This document shows positions 25,720 to 33,399 of a stretch of 64,000 nucleotides of DNA, in pieces; position 1 is the stretch's first letter; the number at the start of each line of letters is the position of its first letter. The stretch is taken from NCBI GenBank assembly GCA_965249895.1, contig CBDFNC010000005.1:2480001-2544000 (forward strand), written 5' to 3'. A program made the position numbers and the translations under genes. The notes beneath the pieces are model-generated. The model had not been told where the DNA came from and did not search any database. It saw only the letters and a program-made list of their open reading frames with translations. Source of the DNA: CBDFNC01 sp965249895 (GTDB lineage Bacteria > Pseudomonadota > Gammaproteobacteria > Enterobacterales > CBDFNC01).

Positions 25720-26232
25720 ATGCGCTTTTCCAAATTTTCTCAGAAAAAGGGTCACACAGGATCACTGAAACAAGTGGTTTCCAGGCAATATCAAAGCAAA
25801 GCAGATTCAGCTTTATCTGTTAGGGCTCCAGCTGTGCCGCCCGAAGGCTGGATCAGAACCATAAGAAAAGCCTTAGGCATGTCTGGTGCCCAGTTAGCTG
25901 CAAGGTTAGGAATAAGTCGTAATCGAGTGTCAGTTCTCGAGCGCAAAGAAGCCGAGGGAAGCATATCCCTAAAGCAATTAAAAGAGCTGGCCAGTGAACT
26001 CGATGCCGATTTAGTTTATGCCATAGTGCCAAAACAAAGTGTGGCCGATAGCATAGATAAAAGAGCTGAAGCATTGGCGCAAGCGCGACTGAACACGACA
26101 CATCAAAATATGATGTTGGAATCACAGCAAATAAGCAGTGAAAAAAGAAATGAGGCGTTGCTCGAAGCCAAGGTAGCCATTAAAAATGCTGGCGGTAAAT
26201 CCCTCTGGAATATCGCAACCAGCAACAAATAA
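25720..26232 (+). CDS. mmyA: Mobile mystery protein A, HTH regulator
   Basis: This 170-residue protein matches the mobile mystery protein A pattern: GSLKQVVSRQYQSKADSAL, then P-P-E-G-W-I-R-T-I-R-K-A-L-G-M-S, and an XRE-type helix-turn-helix at about 50-70 (GAQLAARLGISRNRVSVLER). MmyA proteins are almost always found next to MmyB. I chose ATG 25720 because GAGG lies eight bases upstream; the frame is open further up to 25618, but that part is a hydrophobic oddity (MIRNFIYVSTIGYLYFSVY). It likely represses its own promoter and acts as regulator or antitoxin partner for the Fic gene. Confidence 0.85.
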   Translation: MRFSKFSQKKGHTGSLKQVVSRQYQSKADSALSVRAPAVPPEGWIRTIRKALGMSGAQLAARLGISRNRVSVLERKEAEGSISLKQLKELASELDADLVYAIVPKQSVADSIDKRAEALAQARLNTTHQNMMLESQQISSEKRNEALLEAKVAIKNAGGKSLWNIATSNK

Positions 26233-26239
26233 GGATTAT

Positions 26240-26845
26240 ATGATAGCGCTTAATGAGCCTGATGGTGCTACTCCGCTTGGCCCTGATGAAAAGGCTGGGC
26301 TGAAATTCTCCCATGTCACCACCCGGGAAGAACTAAACGAACTCGAACATGCCAACATCATGAATGGCTTAGCCTGGCTTGAAAGCTTGGCCCGCTTATC
26401 TACAAACGATATTCTCAGTCTGGAATTTGTTGAAGTCCTGCATCAACAGCTTTTTGGTGATGTGTGGCAATGGGCTGGAAGCTATCGCCTGCGAGAGCTT
26501 AATATAGGCTGTGACCCTATTCAGATCACCACTCAACTACACAATTTACTGGAAGATACCAAGTGCTGGATTGAGTTTAACCACTTTTCTGCCTTAGAGC
26601 TGTCCGCCCGTTTTCAGCATCAATTGGTAAAAATCCATCCCTTTCCTAACGGTAATGGTCGTCACTCCAGGATCATGACCGACTGCATTCGCACGATGTT
26701 ACTTAACCAGCCGCCCTTGATCTGGTCTGCAGGCGATCTGGATAAACAAAGTGAAGAGCGCAGCGAATATATCGCTAGCCTGCGAGAAGCCGACAAAAAT
26801 GATTACCAGGCTTTTATTACCTACTTGGAAAGTAAAGGTAATTGA
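26240..26845 (+). CDS. mmyB: Mobile mystery protein B, Fic-domain protein
   Basis: This 201-residue Fic protein starts at ATG 26240 behind AAGGATTAT, seven bases after mmyA. The Fic core is H-P-F-P-N-G-N-G-R-H-S-R with His133. Most AMP-transferases have Asp or Glu where this has Asn137, as in other MmyB and some divergent Fic proteins, so nucleotide or metal handling may differ. FGDVWQWAGSYR upstream is also a Fic mark. Fic enzymes attach AMP or other nucleotide parts to target proteins; the target is unknown. The pair resembles a toxin-antitoxin module carried on mobile DNA. Confidence 0.88.
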   Translation: MIALNEPDGATPLGPDEKAGLKFSHVTTREELNELEHANIMNGLAWLESLARLSTNDILSLEFVEVLHQQLFGDVWQWAGSYRLRELNIGCDPIQITTQLHNLLEDTKCWIEFNHFSALELSARFQHQLVKIHPFPNGNGRHSRIMTDCIRTMLLNQPPLIWSAGDLDKQSEERSEYIASLREADKNDYQAFITYLESKGN

Positions 26846-26904
26846 GTCGGCCATAGCATGACACCGGGTTTTGCTCTTGGCGTCAGTAATTAGAAAATGT
26901 TCCA

Positions 26905-27135
26905 TTGGGGAGAGCATATAAATTCGACATGGGCCTTGAGCCATGTGCTTACGCCTCAAGAGTGGAAATCGAAGACAAGGTCAAGAGCATAGATGGCAAT
27001 CGTACAACTGCGCTGGCGGGTCTTATTCACCATATCGATGACAACGTGAAAGTTGGCGCCGAAGCCAGCCGTGTTGAATTCTATAACGGTAAAAATGACA
27101 CCAACGTAGCGGCCCGTATTCGCTACTACTTGTAA
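26905..27135 (+). pseudogene. C-terminal remnant of a porin-like outer-membrane protein
   Basis: The frame from 26905 (only a TTG start, no good ribosome site) encodes about 76 residues. It ends ...SIDGNRTTALAGLIHHIDDN and then VKVGAEASRVEFYNG...ARIRYYL. Alternating polar/hydrophobic strands and a terminal aromatic plus Leu resemble the last beta-strands of a porin. No signal peptide or earlier strands exist upstream, where mmyB ends. It is best read as the tail of a gene destroyed when the accessory patch entered. Confidence 0.6.
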
Positions 27136-27241
27136 GCCGTATTTGATAACAAACACAAGGCTAACTGCCTTAGGCTCTACGGACGGAGTCAATGTCACCT
27201 GGCACATTCGCTCCTGGTTAACCCCGCAACAGGGCTACTGG

Positions 27242-27988
27242 CTATTCACTGCTAAATTTTAGCAGGATTGCACCAGAATCTGTCTTGGGACCAAGCCAAG
27301 TCAGAGCCTGTTCAATTTGAGGTGGTAAGCCCTGTCCTGGGGTGATATCTCCCTCCAGGCGGTATTTAAACCCATCCAATAACCAGGCTTTAGCGCTAAG
27401 GTTTAACTGCTCGGACGACTGCTGAACAACACCGGTAAGCTCGCCTTTCTCACAACCCAACTTTAAATTCACATCATTGAGCACTAAGGCCCCCATTGGT
27501 GTGCTGGCCCGGGCGTTACCCCAGACTAAATTACCATCGAGAGATTCACAATATGGTGTGCCTTGAGTGGCGTGCTTAATGGTTAAATCCAACATCCCGT
27601 TAGCTTCAACAGGCACAGGAATAGGCAGGTATTTAACCAATGTCCCGGCCGGGATGCTCAAGAAAAAGTTTTTTGCGCTTAAACCCGAAATCCCGTAGGC
27701 CAACTCACCTTTACCGGAGATCCCTAAGCCCTTGCCAAAATCCAGGTCAACCACCAGCTTTCCGGTAAACAGCTGTAACGGGTTAAGTTTCCACGAAATA
27801 TTTTCGATGCTTTCACCACGAAAAGTAACCTGCTGCACCTGGCCCTGCCAGATTGTGCCGGACACTGCTGACAAGTTAAGTCTCTGCTTCTCGGGTAAAA
27901 ACTGGCTAACCCAGTTTGCCGGCAACAGGACAATCAAAAACAGCAAATATACGCTCAAACAGCCCAGTACCAATTTCACTTTCTTCAT
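27242..27988 (-). CDS. gspN: Type II secretion protein N
   Basis: The 248-residue inner-membrane protein has one N-terminal helix (LVLGCLSVYLLFLIVLLPANWV) and a periplasmic beta-rich domain with FRGESIENISWKLNPLQLFTG, a GspN/AsmA-like pattern. GspN is an accessory part of the T2SS whose exact role is unclear. It is last in the gspC-N operon and overlaps gspM by four bases. Downstream is the accessory patch. Confidence 0.85.
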   Translation of the reverse strand: MKKVKLVLGCLSVYLLFLIVLLPANWVSQFLPEKQRLNLSAVSGTIWQGQVQQVTFRGESIENISWKLNPLQLFTGKLVVDLDFGKGLGISGKGELAYGISGLSAKNFFLSIPAGTLVKYLPIPVPVEANGMLDLTIKHATQGTPYCESLDGNLVWGNARASTPMGALVLNDVNLKLGCEKGELTGVVQQSSEQLNLSAKAWLLDGFKYRLEGDITPGQGLPPQIEQALTWLGPKTDSGAILLKFSSE

Positions 27989-28470
27989 AGTGATCCCAAC
28001 TGCAAACGGCGCACCCTTACCAATCCCTTTTTATCCCCTGCAACCAGGTCTGCATTAAGCACAGATATACCATGACTAGACTTTAATTCACCCAACCAGG
28101 AGATTAATTTGCTAAATTCTACCTTGTCTATCCAGACCTGAACGTCTTCTTTATTTTGCTGAATACGACTAATAGCAATATTTTTTTGTTGTGCTGTCGA
28201 GCTAACCAGACGATTGAGGTTTTGATCACCGAGAGTAACCTGGCCACCCCCCCCCTTTATAGTGATGATCTGCTGGCCGTTATCCTTCACCCATACCAGG
28301 GTTTGCTTAGCCTTTCTTACTTTATCCTGGGTTGTTGTCAGCTCATTTTGCAAAGGCTGCCAGACAGCGAAATATAAAATACCCACACCAACAACTACTA
28401 GAGAAATCAGCACCAGCCTCTGCTCTCTGACTTCGAGCCCTTCCCACCACTGTTTTAGCTGATTCATCAT
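27985..28470 (-). CDS. gspM: Type II secretion inner-membrane protein M
   Basis: The 161-residue bitopic protein has a short cytoplasmic start (MMNQLKQWWEGLEVREQRLV), one membrane helix and a periplasmic ferredoxin-like domain. It pairs with GspL in the assembly platform. The codons for IKGGGGQVTL contain a run of nine G on the coding strand (28247-28255 on the plus strand are C), which could slip. It overlaps gspL and gspN by four bases each. Confidence 0.87.
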   Translation of the reverse strand: MMNQLKQWWEGLEVREQRLVLISLVVVGVGILYFAVWQPLQNELTTTQDKVRKAKQTLVWVKDNGQQIITIKGGGGQVTLGDQNLNRLVSSTAQQKNIAISRIQQNKEDVQVWIDKVEFSKLISWLGELKSSHGISVLNADLVAGDKKGLVRVRRLQLGSL

Positions 28471-29663
28471 AAACTCCTGATGGTTAATGAGCCGGAAACC
28501 AAGCCCGCTTGATTACTCAAGGCCCCCTGTTTAACTTCGAACTTACCCCCGGCAGCTTCACGGAAAGCTTCAAAGCTCTGGAAGCTACTGGCTGTAGCCT
28601 GAATACGAACCTCACGGCGTTGACTGTCGTATTTAAGACTCAATGGGGTAAAACCCGGCACCTTGCTAAAGGCGGGGATCAACTCATCCAGGAAATATAA
28701 AAAACCCGTTTGTCCTGCACTGGAGTCCATGGCTGCAAGCTGTTGCTTGATTTGCCTTTTGATCCTCGCGTAACGGACATTCTTCTGCTCAGGGAAGACT
28801 TGTCGATACACATTGGTGATCTGCTCCTTTAACGCTTGCTCCTCTTTTTTCAACGTCTGTAGCGTCATAAAGTTATCCACTAAACCCACAGATAAACAAA
28901 TGCCTGCAACGATTACCACCTTCTTCCAGTACCCCCAGTTTTTGGAATACTCTTTTTGCGGCTGAAACTCCCCGGTCAGCAAGTTAACTTTTGACCCCAG
29001 GGCTCCCAATGCCAGAATTTGCATGGGTAAATCCAGCTCCTGGAGCTGCCAGTTTCCTGGCGCCTGCTCAGGGATCGGTGAATAACTGGAGATCTGCTCG
29101 GGAATGGTTTCGGTGATCTGCTTCTCTAATAAGAACGGCATTAACAGTGGCTCCGCCACTAGCCCGTGATAGGCCCCCTGCCTTACTAACCACTCTTCGT
29201 CGAGTTGCACAGCACTCCAACACCGCTCTTCGATAGGAAGACACAAGAGGTCCGGTAGCAACTGACGGGTTTTTAAACCCGCATCTGCCAGCCACCGCAG
29301 CCAATTACCCATCTTAGCCACGTCCACTGCAGCCACTCTTGCTAACCCATCTTCAATTCCTAATACGCTAAAGTGCAGGCTATCTACATCCGCTGCCAAC
29401 TCTTCTTCCAGCATATATGGCAAGGCTTGCTTAACCTGGCGGGTGAGCTTGCCTGGCAGCGCCACAGAACGCAGTGCTACATCTGAACCAGGCACCAATA
29501 CCAGAACCGCCCGGTTGGCTGCTTTGTCCCGTAATTTATCCAGCTGCCCTGCACCGTTCAGGCTGCCCGAAGCGATGATCTCTTTTTCGTTGCTGGACCA
29601 AATCAGCCAATGAATATCATGGCTGGCTTCACTACCCAGTCGAACTACCAAACGTTCGCTCAC
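28467..29663 (-). CDS. gspL: Type II secretion inner-membrane protein L
   Basis: The 398-residue protein has an actin-like cytoplasmic domain (about 1-245) that docks the GspE ATPase, a membrane helix near 247-265 (WKKVVIVAGICLSVGLVDNF), a coiled segment rich in Lys/Glu/Gln and a periplasmic ferredoxin-like domain that binds GspM. SLHFSVLGIEDGLARVAAVD and LPYMLEEELAADVDSL fit the family. It overlaps gspK by four bases. Confidence 0.9.
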   Translation of the reverse strand: MSERLVVRLGSEASHDIHWLIWSSNEKEIIASGSLNGAGQLDKLRDKAANRAVLVLVPGSDVALRSVALPGKLTRQVKQALPYMLEEELAADVDSLHFSVLGIEDGLARVAAVDVAKMGNWLRWLADAGLKTRQLLPDLLCLPIEERCWSAVQLDEEWLVRQGAYHGLVAEPLLMPFLLEKQITETIPEQISSYSPIPEQAPGNWQLQELDLPMQILALGALGSKVNLLTGEFQPQKEYSKNWGYWKKVVIVAGICLSVGLVDNFMTLQTLKKEEQALKEQITNVYRQVFPEQKNVRYARIKRQIKQQLAAMDSSAGQTGFLYFLDELIPAFSKVPGFTPLSLKYDSQRREVRIQATASSFQSFEAFREAAGGKFEVKQGALSNQAGLVSGSLTIRSL

Positions 29664-30646
29664 TGAACTCCTCCATACTGCCGCCGAATAGCGACCACTT
29701 CTTTCTTACTGGCTTTAAACAAGGTCTTTAACCCAATACTGGTATCTTCAAATTTGGCCCTGCCCTGCAGCTGAAAGTACTCGCTTTTCACATCCATCTG
29801 CTTTTTGGCATCCTCTGAAATTTTTAATCCGGCCAATACCGGTGACTGCCAAAATTCTTCAATTTTGTCCCAACCGTTTCCCGGCCTGTCCTTGAGCAAT
29901 TCCGATGCCTGAGCTGCCGTCAAAAAGGGAGTAAACAGTCCCTGGAATAAGGCGCTCTGCTCTGGCTCTATGGTGTTGACGTTTATCTTCAGGTCTTTAC
30001 TCGGCAGCGCACACAAATAAGGAGAGAGTTTATCGAATACTCCCTGAGTTACCCCCTGAACAGCCCTAAATTCAGATATATCTGTCATTAAGGTATTCGC
30101 CGCCAGATAAGGCACACTACGGCTCTCATAGAAGGCATCTTCCGCCCCCTGGCTGGTGACTACCTGATCATTTTCGTCCACCCAGTCTCTCACCGAGTCG
30201 GTAATTTTCTCTGCATAAAAACCCTCAACCCCTATGGCTTCCAATAAGGCCTGAAACTGTTGAGCCACTAATGGCCGTTGACCGTCGGGTTTATTAGCAA
30301 CACCCAAGGCGTTTAGATTAAAACAGGCTTGCCTGTCCAATATTTCGCCGGAGATTTCCCCGCCTTCCAGGGGAAATGTCATATCCTTGGTAGCCCAGTT
30401 TTGGCCAAGACTCACCACATCATCATCCTTTAAAGCATTTCTGATAGTTAACGCAGCAAAGCTTTCCGCAGCAGCCCCATACCAATAAGCTTGTTGGCTT
30501 AATACTTGTGCTTGGGTACGACGTAACTCCAGTTGCAGCCTGGACGTCATATTAGTGGCAACTACCACCATCACAGCCAATATCAGTAAGACAGTGATTA
30601 AGGCGACACCGGACTGGGATTTAAGACGCTGGTTGTTGTTCTTCAT
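29660..30646 (-). CDS. gspK: Type II secretion minor pseudopilin K
   Basis: The 328-residue minor pseudopilin has the prepilin leader MKNNNQRLKSQSG followed by VALITVLLILAVMVVVATNM. As in all GspK, the Glu at mature position 5 is missing, consistent with a place at the tip of the pseudopilus. The large periplasmic domain has the SAM-like helical insert (QALLEAIGVEGFYAEKITDS). Its first 26 bases overlap gspJ. Confidence 0.92.
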   Translation of the reverse strand: MKNNNQRLKSQSGVALITVLLILAVMVVVATNMTSRLQLELRRTQAQVLSQQAYWYGAAAESFAALTIRNALKDDDVVSLGQNWATKDMTFPLEGGEISGEILDRQACFNLNALGVANKPDGQRPLVAQQFQALLEAIGVEGFYAEKITDSVRDWVDENDQVVTSQGAEDAFYESRSVPYLAANTLMTDISEFRAVQGVTQGVFDKLSPYLCALPSKDLKINVNTIEPEQSALFQGLFTPFLTAAQASELLKDRPGNGWDKIEEFWQSPVLAGLKISEDAKKQMDVKSEYFQLQGRAKFEDTSIGLKTLFKASKKEVVAIRRQYGGVQ

Positions 30647-31286
30647 TTTTCGCCAGGCCTCCTTGCGGGATCAAAAATAATCGTCTGATTTCACCGAAAT
30701 CTTTCAGTTTCAGCTCTATGGCGATGCCTTTAGGTAACTGCTTCTTATTTTTCCAGCTGTCCCCCCAGCCCTTATTCCAATATCTGAACTTTAAATCTTC
30801 TACATCTGTTATCAGCACCTGCACTTGTGGTTCAACACCGGTGACCACGTCGGGATATAAGAAGTACAGACGCTCTAAATTTTCATCTTTTAACCTGTAT
30901 GCCACCCTCACTAGGTTTGAACGTGGCAGCTGATTGATGGGATTTGTCCACCCCAGGCGGACAAAACCCAGCCCATCGGCATCCGATTCGGCGACAAATT
31001 TGCCTGTTCTGAGCAATGACTTGTCTGACTCACCGTCTTGCCTGACCGTTCGCGCCGCAATTTGTTGCATATCCCGCTCTATCAGCAGCATGGACCGCTG
31101 TAACTCTTTTAATCTTTTGGTATGTCGGCTGGAGGTTTCATCGGCACTAATCACCCCCTGGAGAACCTGATAAGCACTCATGCTTAGCACGGAAAAAACC
31201 GCGATGGCTATGAGTATCTCCAATAAGGTAAACCCGCGTGCTGTGCGCCTTCGAGACACTTTACTTGGAAACATAGGTGCGCACAT
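30621..31286 (-). CDS. gspJ: Type II secretion minor pseudopilin J
   Basis: The 221-residue pseudopilin has the cleavage site R-G followed by FTLLEILIAIAVFSVLSMSA, with the conserved Glu5. The later part matches GspJ (MLLIERDMQQIAARTVR and LLRTGKFVAESDADGLGFVR). It forms the tip complex with GspI and GspK. The ATG at 31286 or the Met four residues later (31274) are both possible starts. It overlaps gspI by 26 bases. Confidence 0.92.
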   Translation of the reverse strand: MCAPMFPSKVSRRRTARGFTLLEILIAIAVFSVLSMSAYQVLQGVISADETSSRHTKRLKELQRSMLLIERDMQQIAARTVRQDGESDKSLLRTGKFVAESDADGLGFVRLGWTNPINQLPRSNLVRVAYRLKDENLERLYFLYPDVVTGVEPQVQVLITDVEDLKFRYWNKGWGDSWKNKKQLPKGIAIELKLKDFGEIRRLFLIPQGGLAKNEEQQPAS

Positions 31287-31623
31287 TGGCTAAGCTGGTT
31301 TTCATTTTCTCGTCCAGGCTCACTTCTATGTCCATGGCTCGAAAGTTATTATCACCCGTTTCGACGCCTTTCCAACGCCAGTACCAGGTTTGTCCCGCCA
31401 ACTCTTCTTCGCCTTTCTGCCAGGAAAAGTTGGGCCATTTATTTTCCAGTCTGGCCTGGACCAGCTGATTGCTGGCCACCCATGACGCAAAGGTTTTCTC
31501 TTCCAGGTAACTTAAGCTTCTGATATGTTCGCTGGCAGTGCGCATCACGGCGATACCTGCGGCGGCAAACACAGCCAGGGCAACCATTACTTCCAACAAT
31601 GTCATGCCCCTGGCGCGTTTCAT
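31261..31623 (-). CDS. gspI: Type II secretion minor pseudopilin I
   Basis: The 120-residue protein starts MKRARG with cleavage before MTLLEVMVALAVFAAAGIAV, then SYLEEKTFASWVASNQLVQA and WYWRWKG, all typical of GspI. It nucleates the pseudopilus tip. It overlaps gspH and gspJ. Confidence 0.93.
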   Translation of the reverse strand: MKRARGMTLLEVMVALAVFAAAGIAVMRTASEHIRSLSYLEEKTFASWVASNQLVQARLENKWPNFSWQKGEEELAGQTWYWRWKGVETGDNNFRAMDIEVSLDEKMKTSLANVRTYVSK

Positions 31624-32207
31624 TCTTTTTCCTCTGAAAGCAGCTTAAGTTCACCTGTCACTTTTACATCCACCTCTATCCAGGCTTTGTTGTCCTTATC
31701 CAGCGAACTAAAGCGCAATTTAAACGGTGTCACTTCACCACTGGACATGACAAATATCTGCGGGATAATTTGCTTTTCTTCATCATCCTGTTCCGAGAAA
31801 CTGTCTTCTTCCTCGAACGGGTTTTCCTCTTCTTCCCTCTTATCCCAGGCAAAACCGGATAAACTTAAAACCAGCTCGATTTGCTCCAGCTCCATCTTGG
31901 TTTTAAAGTTCGGAGTTGGGACCGGGATCCACTTTTTGCTTTTAAATTCATATACCACAAACTCATAACTCTGCTTATCAATCACGATCCCCAGTTCGTG
32001 ACCGGACATCAGGGCTTCATCATTTGCAGTTTGTAGGATGGCTGAAAATCGCTGCGCTTCGTCTTTTAGCGCCCGATAACCTGAATCTGACGGGAGAGTC
32101 ATCACCACTCCCGCGGAGATCACTGCCATCAGCATCACCACCAACATGATTTCCAACAAGGTAAATCCCTGCTGTGACTTACAGTTTCTGGCCAACTTCA
32201 AGCGCAT
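31620..32207 (-). CDS. gspH: Type II secretion minor pseudopilin H
   Basis: The 195-residue pseudopilin starts at ATG 32207 (MRLKLARNCKSQQG, cleavage, then FTLLEIMLVVMLMAVISAG). The frame is open twelve codons further up, but that extension is formed by the upstream repeat unit. The mature part is longer than usual GspH and has an acidic insert (EEEENPFEEEDSFSEQDDEE, residues about 125-145). Its start lies within a 158-bp tandem repeat; the stop of the preceding mini-ORF (32198-32200) falls seven bases past this ATG, so the gene is probably translated by re-initiation. Confidence 0.88.
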   Translation of the reverse strand: MRLKLARNCKSQQGFTLLEIMLVVMLMAVISAGVVMTLPSDSGYRALKDEAQRFSAILQTANDEALMSGHELGIVIDKQSYEFVVYEFKSKKWIPVPTPNFKTKMELEQIELVLSLSGFAWDKREEEENPFEEEDSFSEQDDEEKQIIPQIFVMSSGEVTPFKLRFSSLDKDNKAWIEVDVKVTGELKLLSEEKE

Positions 32208-32365
32208 ATGTTCGTACTCATCACAACGACAGTAGATCCGCAAGGCAGAGTAATAATCCCCCCAGCGGAGATCACAACTAGCATCAACAGCATCACCACC
32301 AACATGATTTCCAACAAGGTAAATCCCTGCTGTGACTTACAGTTTCTGGCCAACTTCAAGCGCAT
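32198..32365 (-). CDS. Truncated GspH-like mini-pseudopilin, copy 2
   Basis: The second repeat unit encodes 55 residues from ATG 32365 to TGA 32198-32200: the prepilin leader MRLKLARNCKSQQG, the helix FTLLEIMLVVMLLMLVVISA and a tail ending TLPCGSTVVVMSTNICA. It lacks the globular pseudopilin domain. It could enter the membrane and be cut by the prepilin peptidase, or act only as a coupled leader ORF. Its stop overlaps the region of the gspH start, with ATG and TGA packed in ATGCGCTTGA. Confidence 0.6.
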   Translation of the reverse strand: MRLKLARNCKSQQGFTLLEIMLVVMLLMLVVISAGGIITLPCGSTVVVMSTNICA

Positions 32366-32523
32366 ATGTTCGTACTCATCACAACGACAGTAGATCCGCA
32401 AGGCAGAGTAATAATCCCCCCAGCGGAGATCACAACTAGCATCAACAGCATCACCACCAACATGATTTCCAACAAGGTAAACCCCTGCTGTGACTTACAG
32501 TTTCTGGCCAACTTCAAGCGCAT
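32356..32523 (-). CDS. Truncated GspH-like mini-pseudopilin, copy 3
   Basis: The most upstream copy encodes the same 55 residues as copy 2, from ATG 32523 to TGA 32356-32358, again ending seven bases past the next ATG (32365). Only a weak AGAGCATAATAAG precedes it. It is the first ORF met after gspG and the MITE-like repeat. Whether it is translated is not known. Confidence 0.55.
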   Translation of the reverse strand: MRLKLARNCKSQQGFTLLEIMLVVMLLMLVVISAGGIITLPCGSTVVVMSTNICA

Positions 32524-32557
32524 CTTATTATGCTCTGGGTAGCAAGGTCACAAGACC

Positions 32558-32657
32558 GTAGCAGCGGATGCAATCCGCGAACACAGTGATCGCTATATTC
32601 GCCGAACATGCGTCCATGCGCTTTGCTCCTCATCCCTGAGATAGGTTCGGCTCCTAC
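32558..32657 (-). repeat. MITE-like repeat, copy A, between gspG and gspH
   Basis: On the minus strand the 100-bp element reads GTAGGAGCCGAACC at one end and ends GCTGCTAC, imperfect terminal repeats. Its inside carries ATCTCAGGGATGAG, AAGCGCATGGA, GTTCGGCGAA and a GCGGATTGCATCCGC hairpin. The same order is found in copy B at 62291-62392. It begins at the last codons of gspG, whose TAG stop (32654-32656) lies inside the terminal repeat. Confidence 0.82.
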
Positions 32658-33082
32658 CCTTGCAGATTCCAGTTGCCGATATCATCATCTGTGCCTTCTT
32701 CACCGTCCAGGCCGGTAGAGAAAATGTCGATTTTTCCGTGCTCACCAGGACTGGTTAACAAATAAGCGTTACCCCAAGGGTCTTCAGGCAGGCGTTTAAT
32801 ATAACCATCTTCACGATAGTTTCTTGGCTCAGGGCTACCGTCAGGCTTGGACACTAGTGCTTCCAGTCCCTGATCTGTGGTGGGATAACGGCTGTTGTCC
32901 AACTTATACATATCCATGGCATTTTCCAACGCGATAACGTCGGAGACTACTTTCTGCTTATCGGCCTTTTCTTTGTTTCCCAACAGGTTAGGCACAATCA
33001 TGGCGGATAACACCCCCAGAATAACGATCACAACCATGATTTCCAGCAAGGTAAAGCCACCTTGATTACGTGTTTTTCTCAT
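32654..33082 (-). CDS. gspG: Type II secretion major pseudopilin G
   Basis: The 142-residue major pseudopilin starts MRKTRNQGG with cleavage before FTLLEIMVVIVILGVLSAMI. The body shows the Ca-binding loop region (EHGKIDIFSTGLDGEEGTDD) and ends DIGNWNLQG. GspG polymerises into the piston-like pseudopilus. The natural end in relatives lies near NWN, so little or nothing has been lost, but the stop codon comes from the adjoining MITE-like repeat. Confidence 0.94.
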   Translation of the reverse strand: MRKTRNQGGFTLLEIMVVIVILGVLSAMIVPNLLGNKEKADKQKVVSDVIALENAMDMYKLDNSRYPTTDQGLEALVSKPDGSPEPRNYREDGYIKRLPEDPWGNAYLLTSPGEHGKIDIFSTGLDGEEGTDDDIGNWNLQG

Positions 33083-33399
33083 AACAACCCCTTAAATAAA
33101 AAACTCAGGCTAACAGCTTCAATAGAAGACAGTGTCAACTGCTGCCAACAATTCTGGTTCTTGGTACTCATATGGTTCTTTTATGTTACGAACCACTATC
33201 CCCAACGTGATTGGGACCCAGTGTCAGAAAGAACACTGGCTTGTCAGACAAATAAAGCCGAAGCGGGTTCAACGTCCCACTATTTTATTTACTGCCTGCA
33301 TTGGCTGAACGGCATCTGAGAAACGACGGTTAAATGTCCTTTCTGAATTAACGTCCAACCATGTTATTCAGTGCCAGCATGGGCTGAACGGCCTCAGAG
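33083..33399 (-). other. gspF-gspG intergenic region with hairpin and gspF tail copies
   Basis: This 317-base gap is large for a gsp operon. It holds a hairpin (CCAGTGT at 33218-33224, ACACTGG at 33233-33239, loop 8) and two degenerate copies of the gspF 3' end, described separately. No other gene is seen. A promoter for gspG and downstream genes may lie here. Confidence 0.6.
33271..33390 (-). repeat. Two degenerate copies of the gspF 3' end
   Basis: The true gspF ends with codons for LQPMLALNNMVGG. A copy at about 33350-33390 reads AVQPMLALNNMVGR plus TAA; in the shared 39 bases it differs at four positions, three synonymous. A further copy near 33271-33312 reads AVQPMQAVNKIVGR plus TGA. 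Offsets are 52 and 79 bases, both one base off a whole number of codons, so the copies are not in frame with gspF. The synonymous pattern suggests they once belonged to working genes. Confidence 0.75.

Larger units (their letters stand above)
32131..32523 (-). repeat. 158-bp tandem triplication of the gspH 5' end
   Basis: Three head-to-tail copies begin at 32131, 32289 and 32447 with a constant 158-bp period; the last is partial and ends at 32523. Copies 2 and 3 are nearly identical (one T/C change in the pilin-coding part), so the duplication is recent. Copy 1 runs into the true gspH body and differs where the body begins. Each copy holds a start codon, a full prepilin signal and the hydrophobic helix. 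Confidence 0.9.

Noticed and set aside
24696..26845. Prophage or integrative element around the IS and Mmy genes
   Set aside because: No integrase, phage structural gene or attachment repeat is present; only an IS and a two-gene module.
32208..32243. gspH start at TTG 32243 giving a 207-residue protein
   Set aside because: The extra twelve codons are the out-of-frame tail of the upstream repeat unit; the ATG at 32207 gives a normal prepilin leader repeated in each copy.
32131..32523. Regular repeats at gspH as a CRISPR array
   Set aside because: The unit is 158 bp with no spacer variation and encodes pilin sequence, so it is a tandem gene-end duplication.
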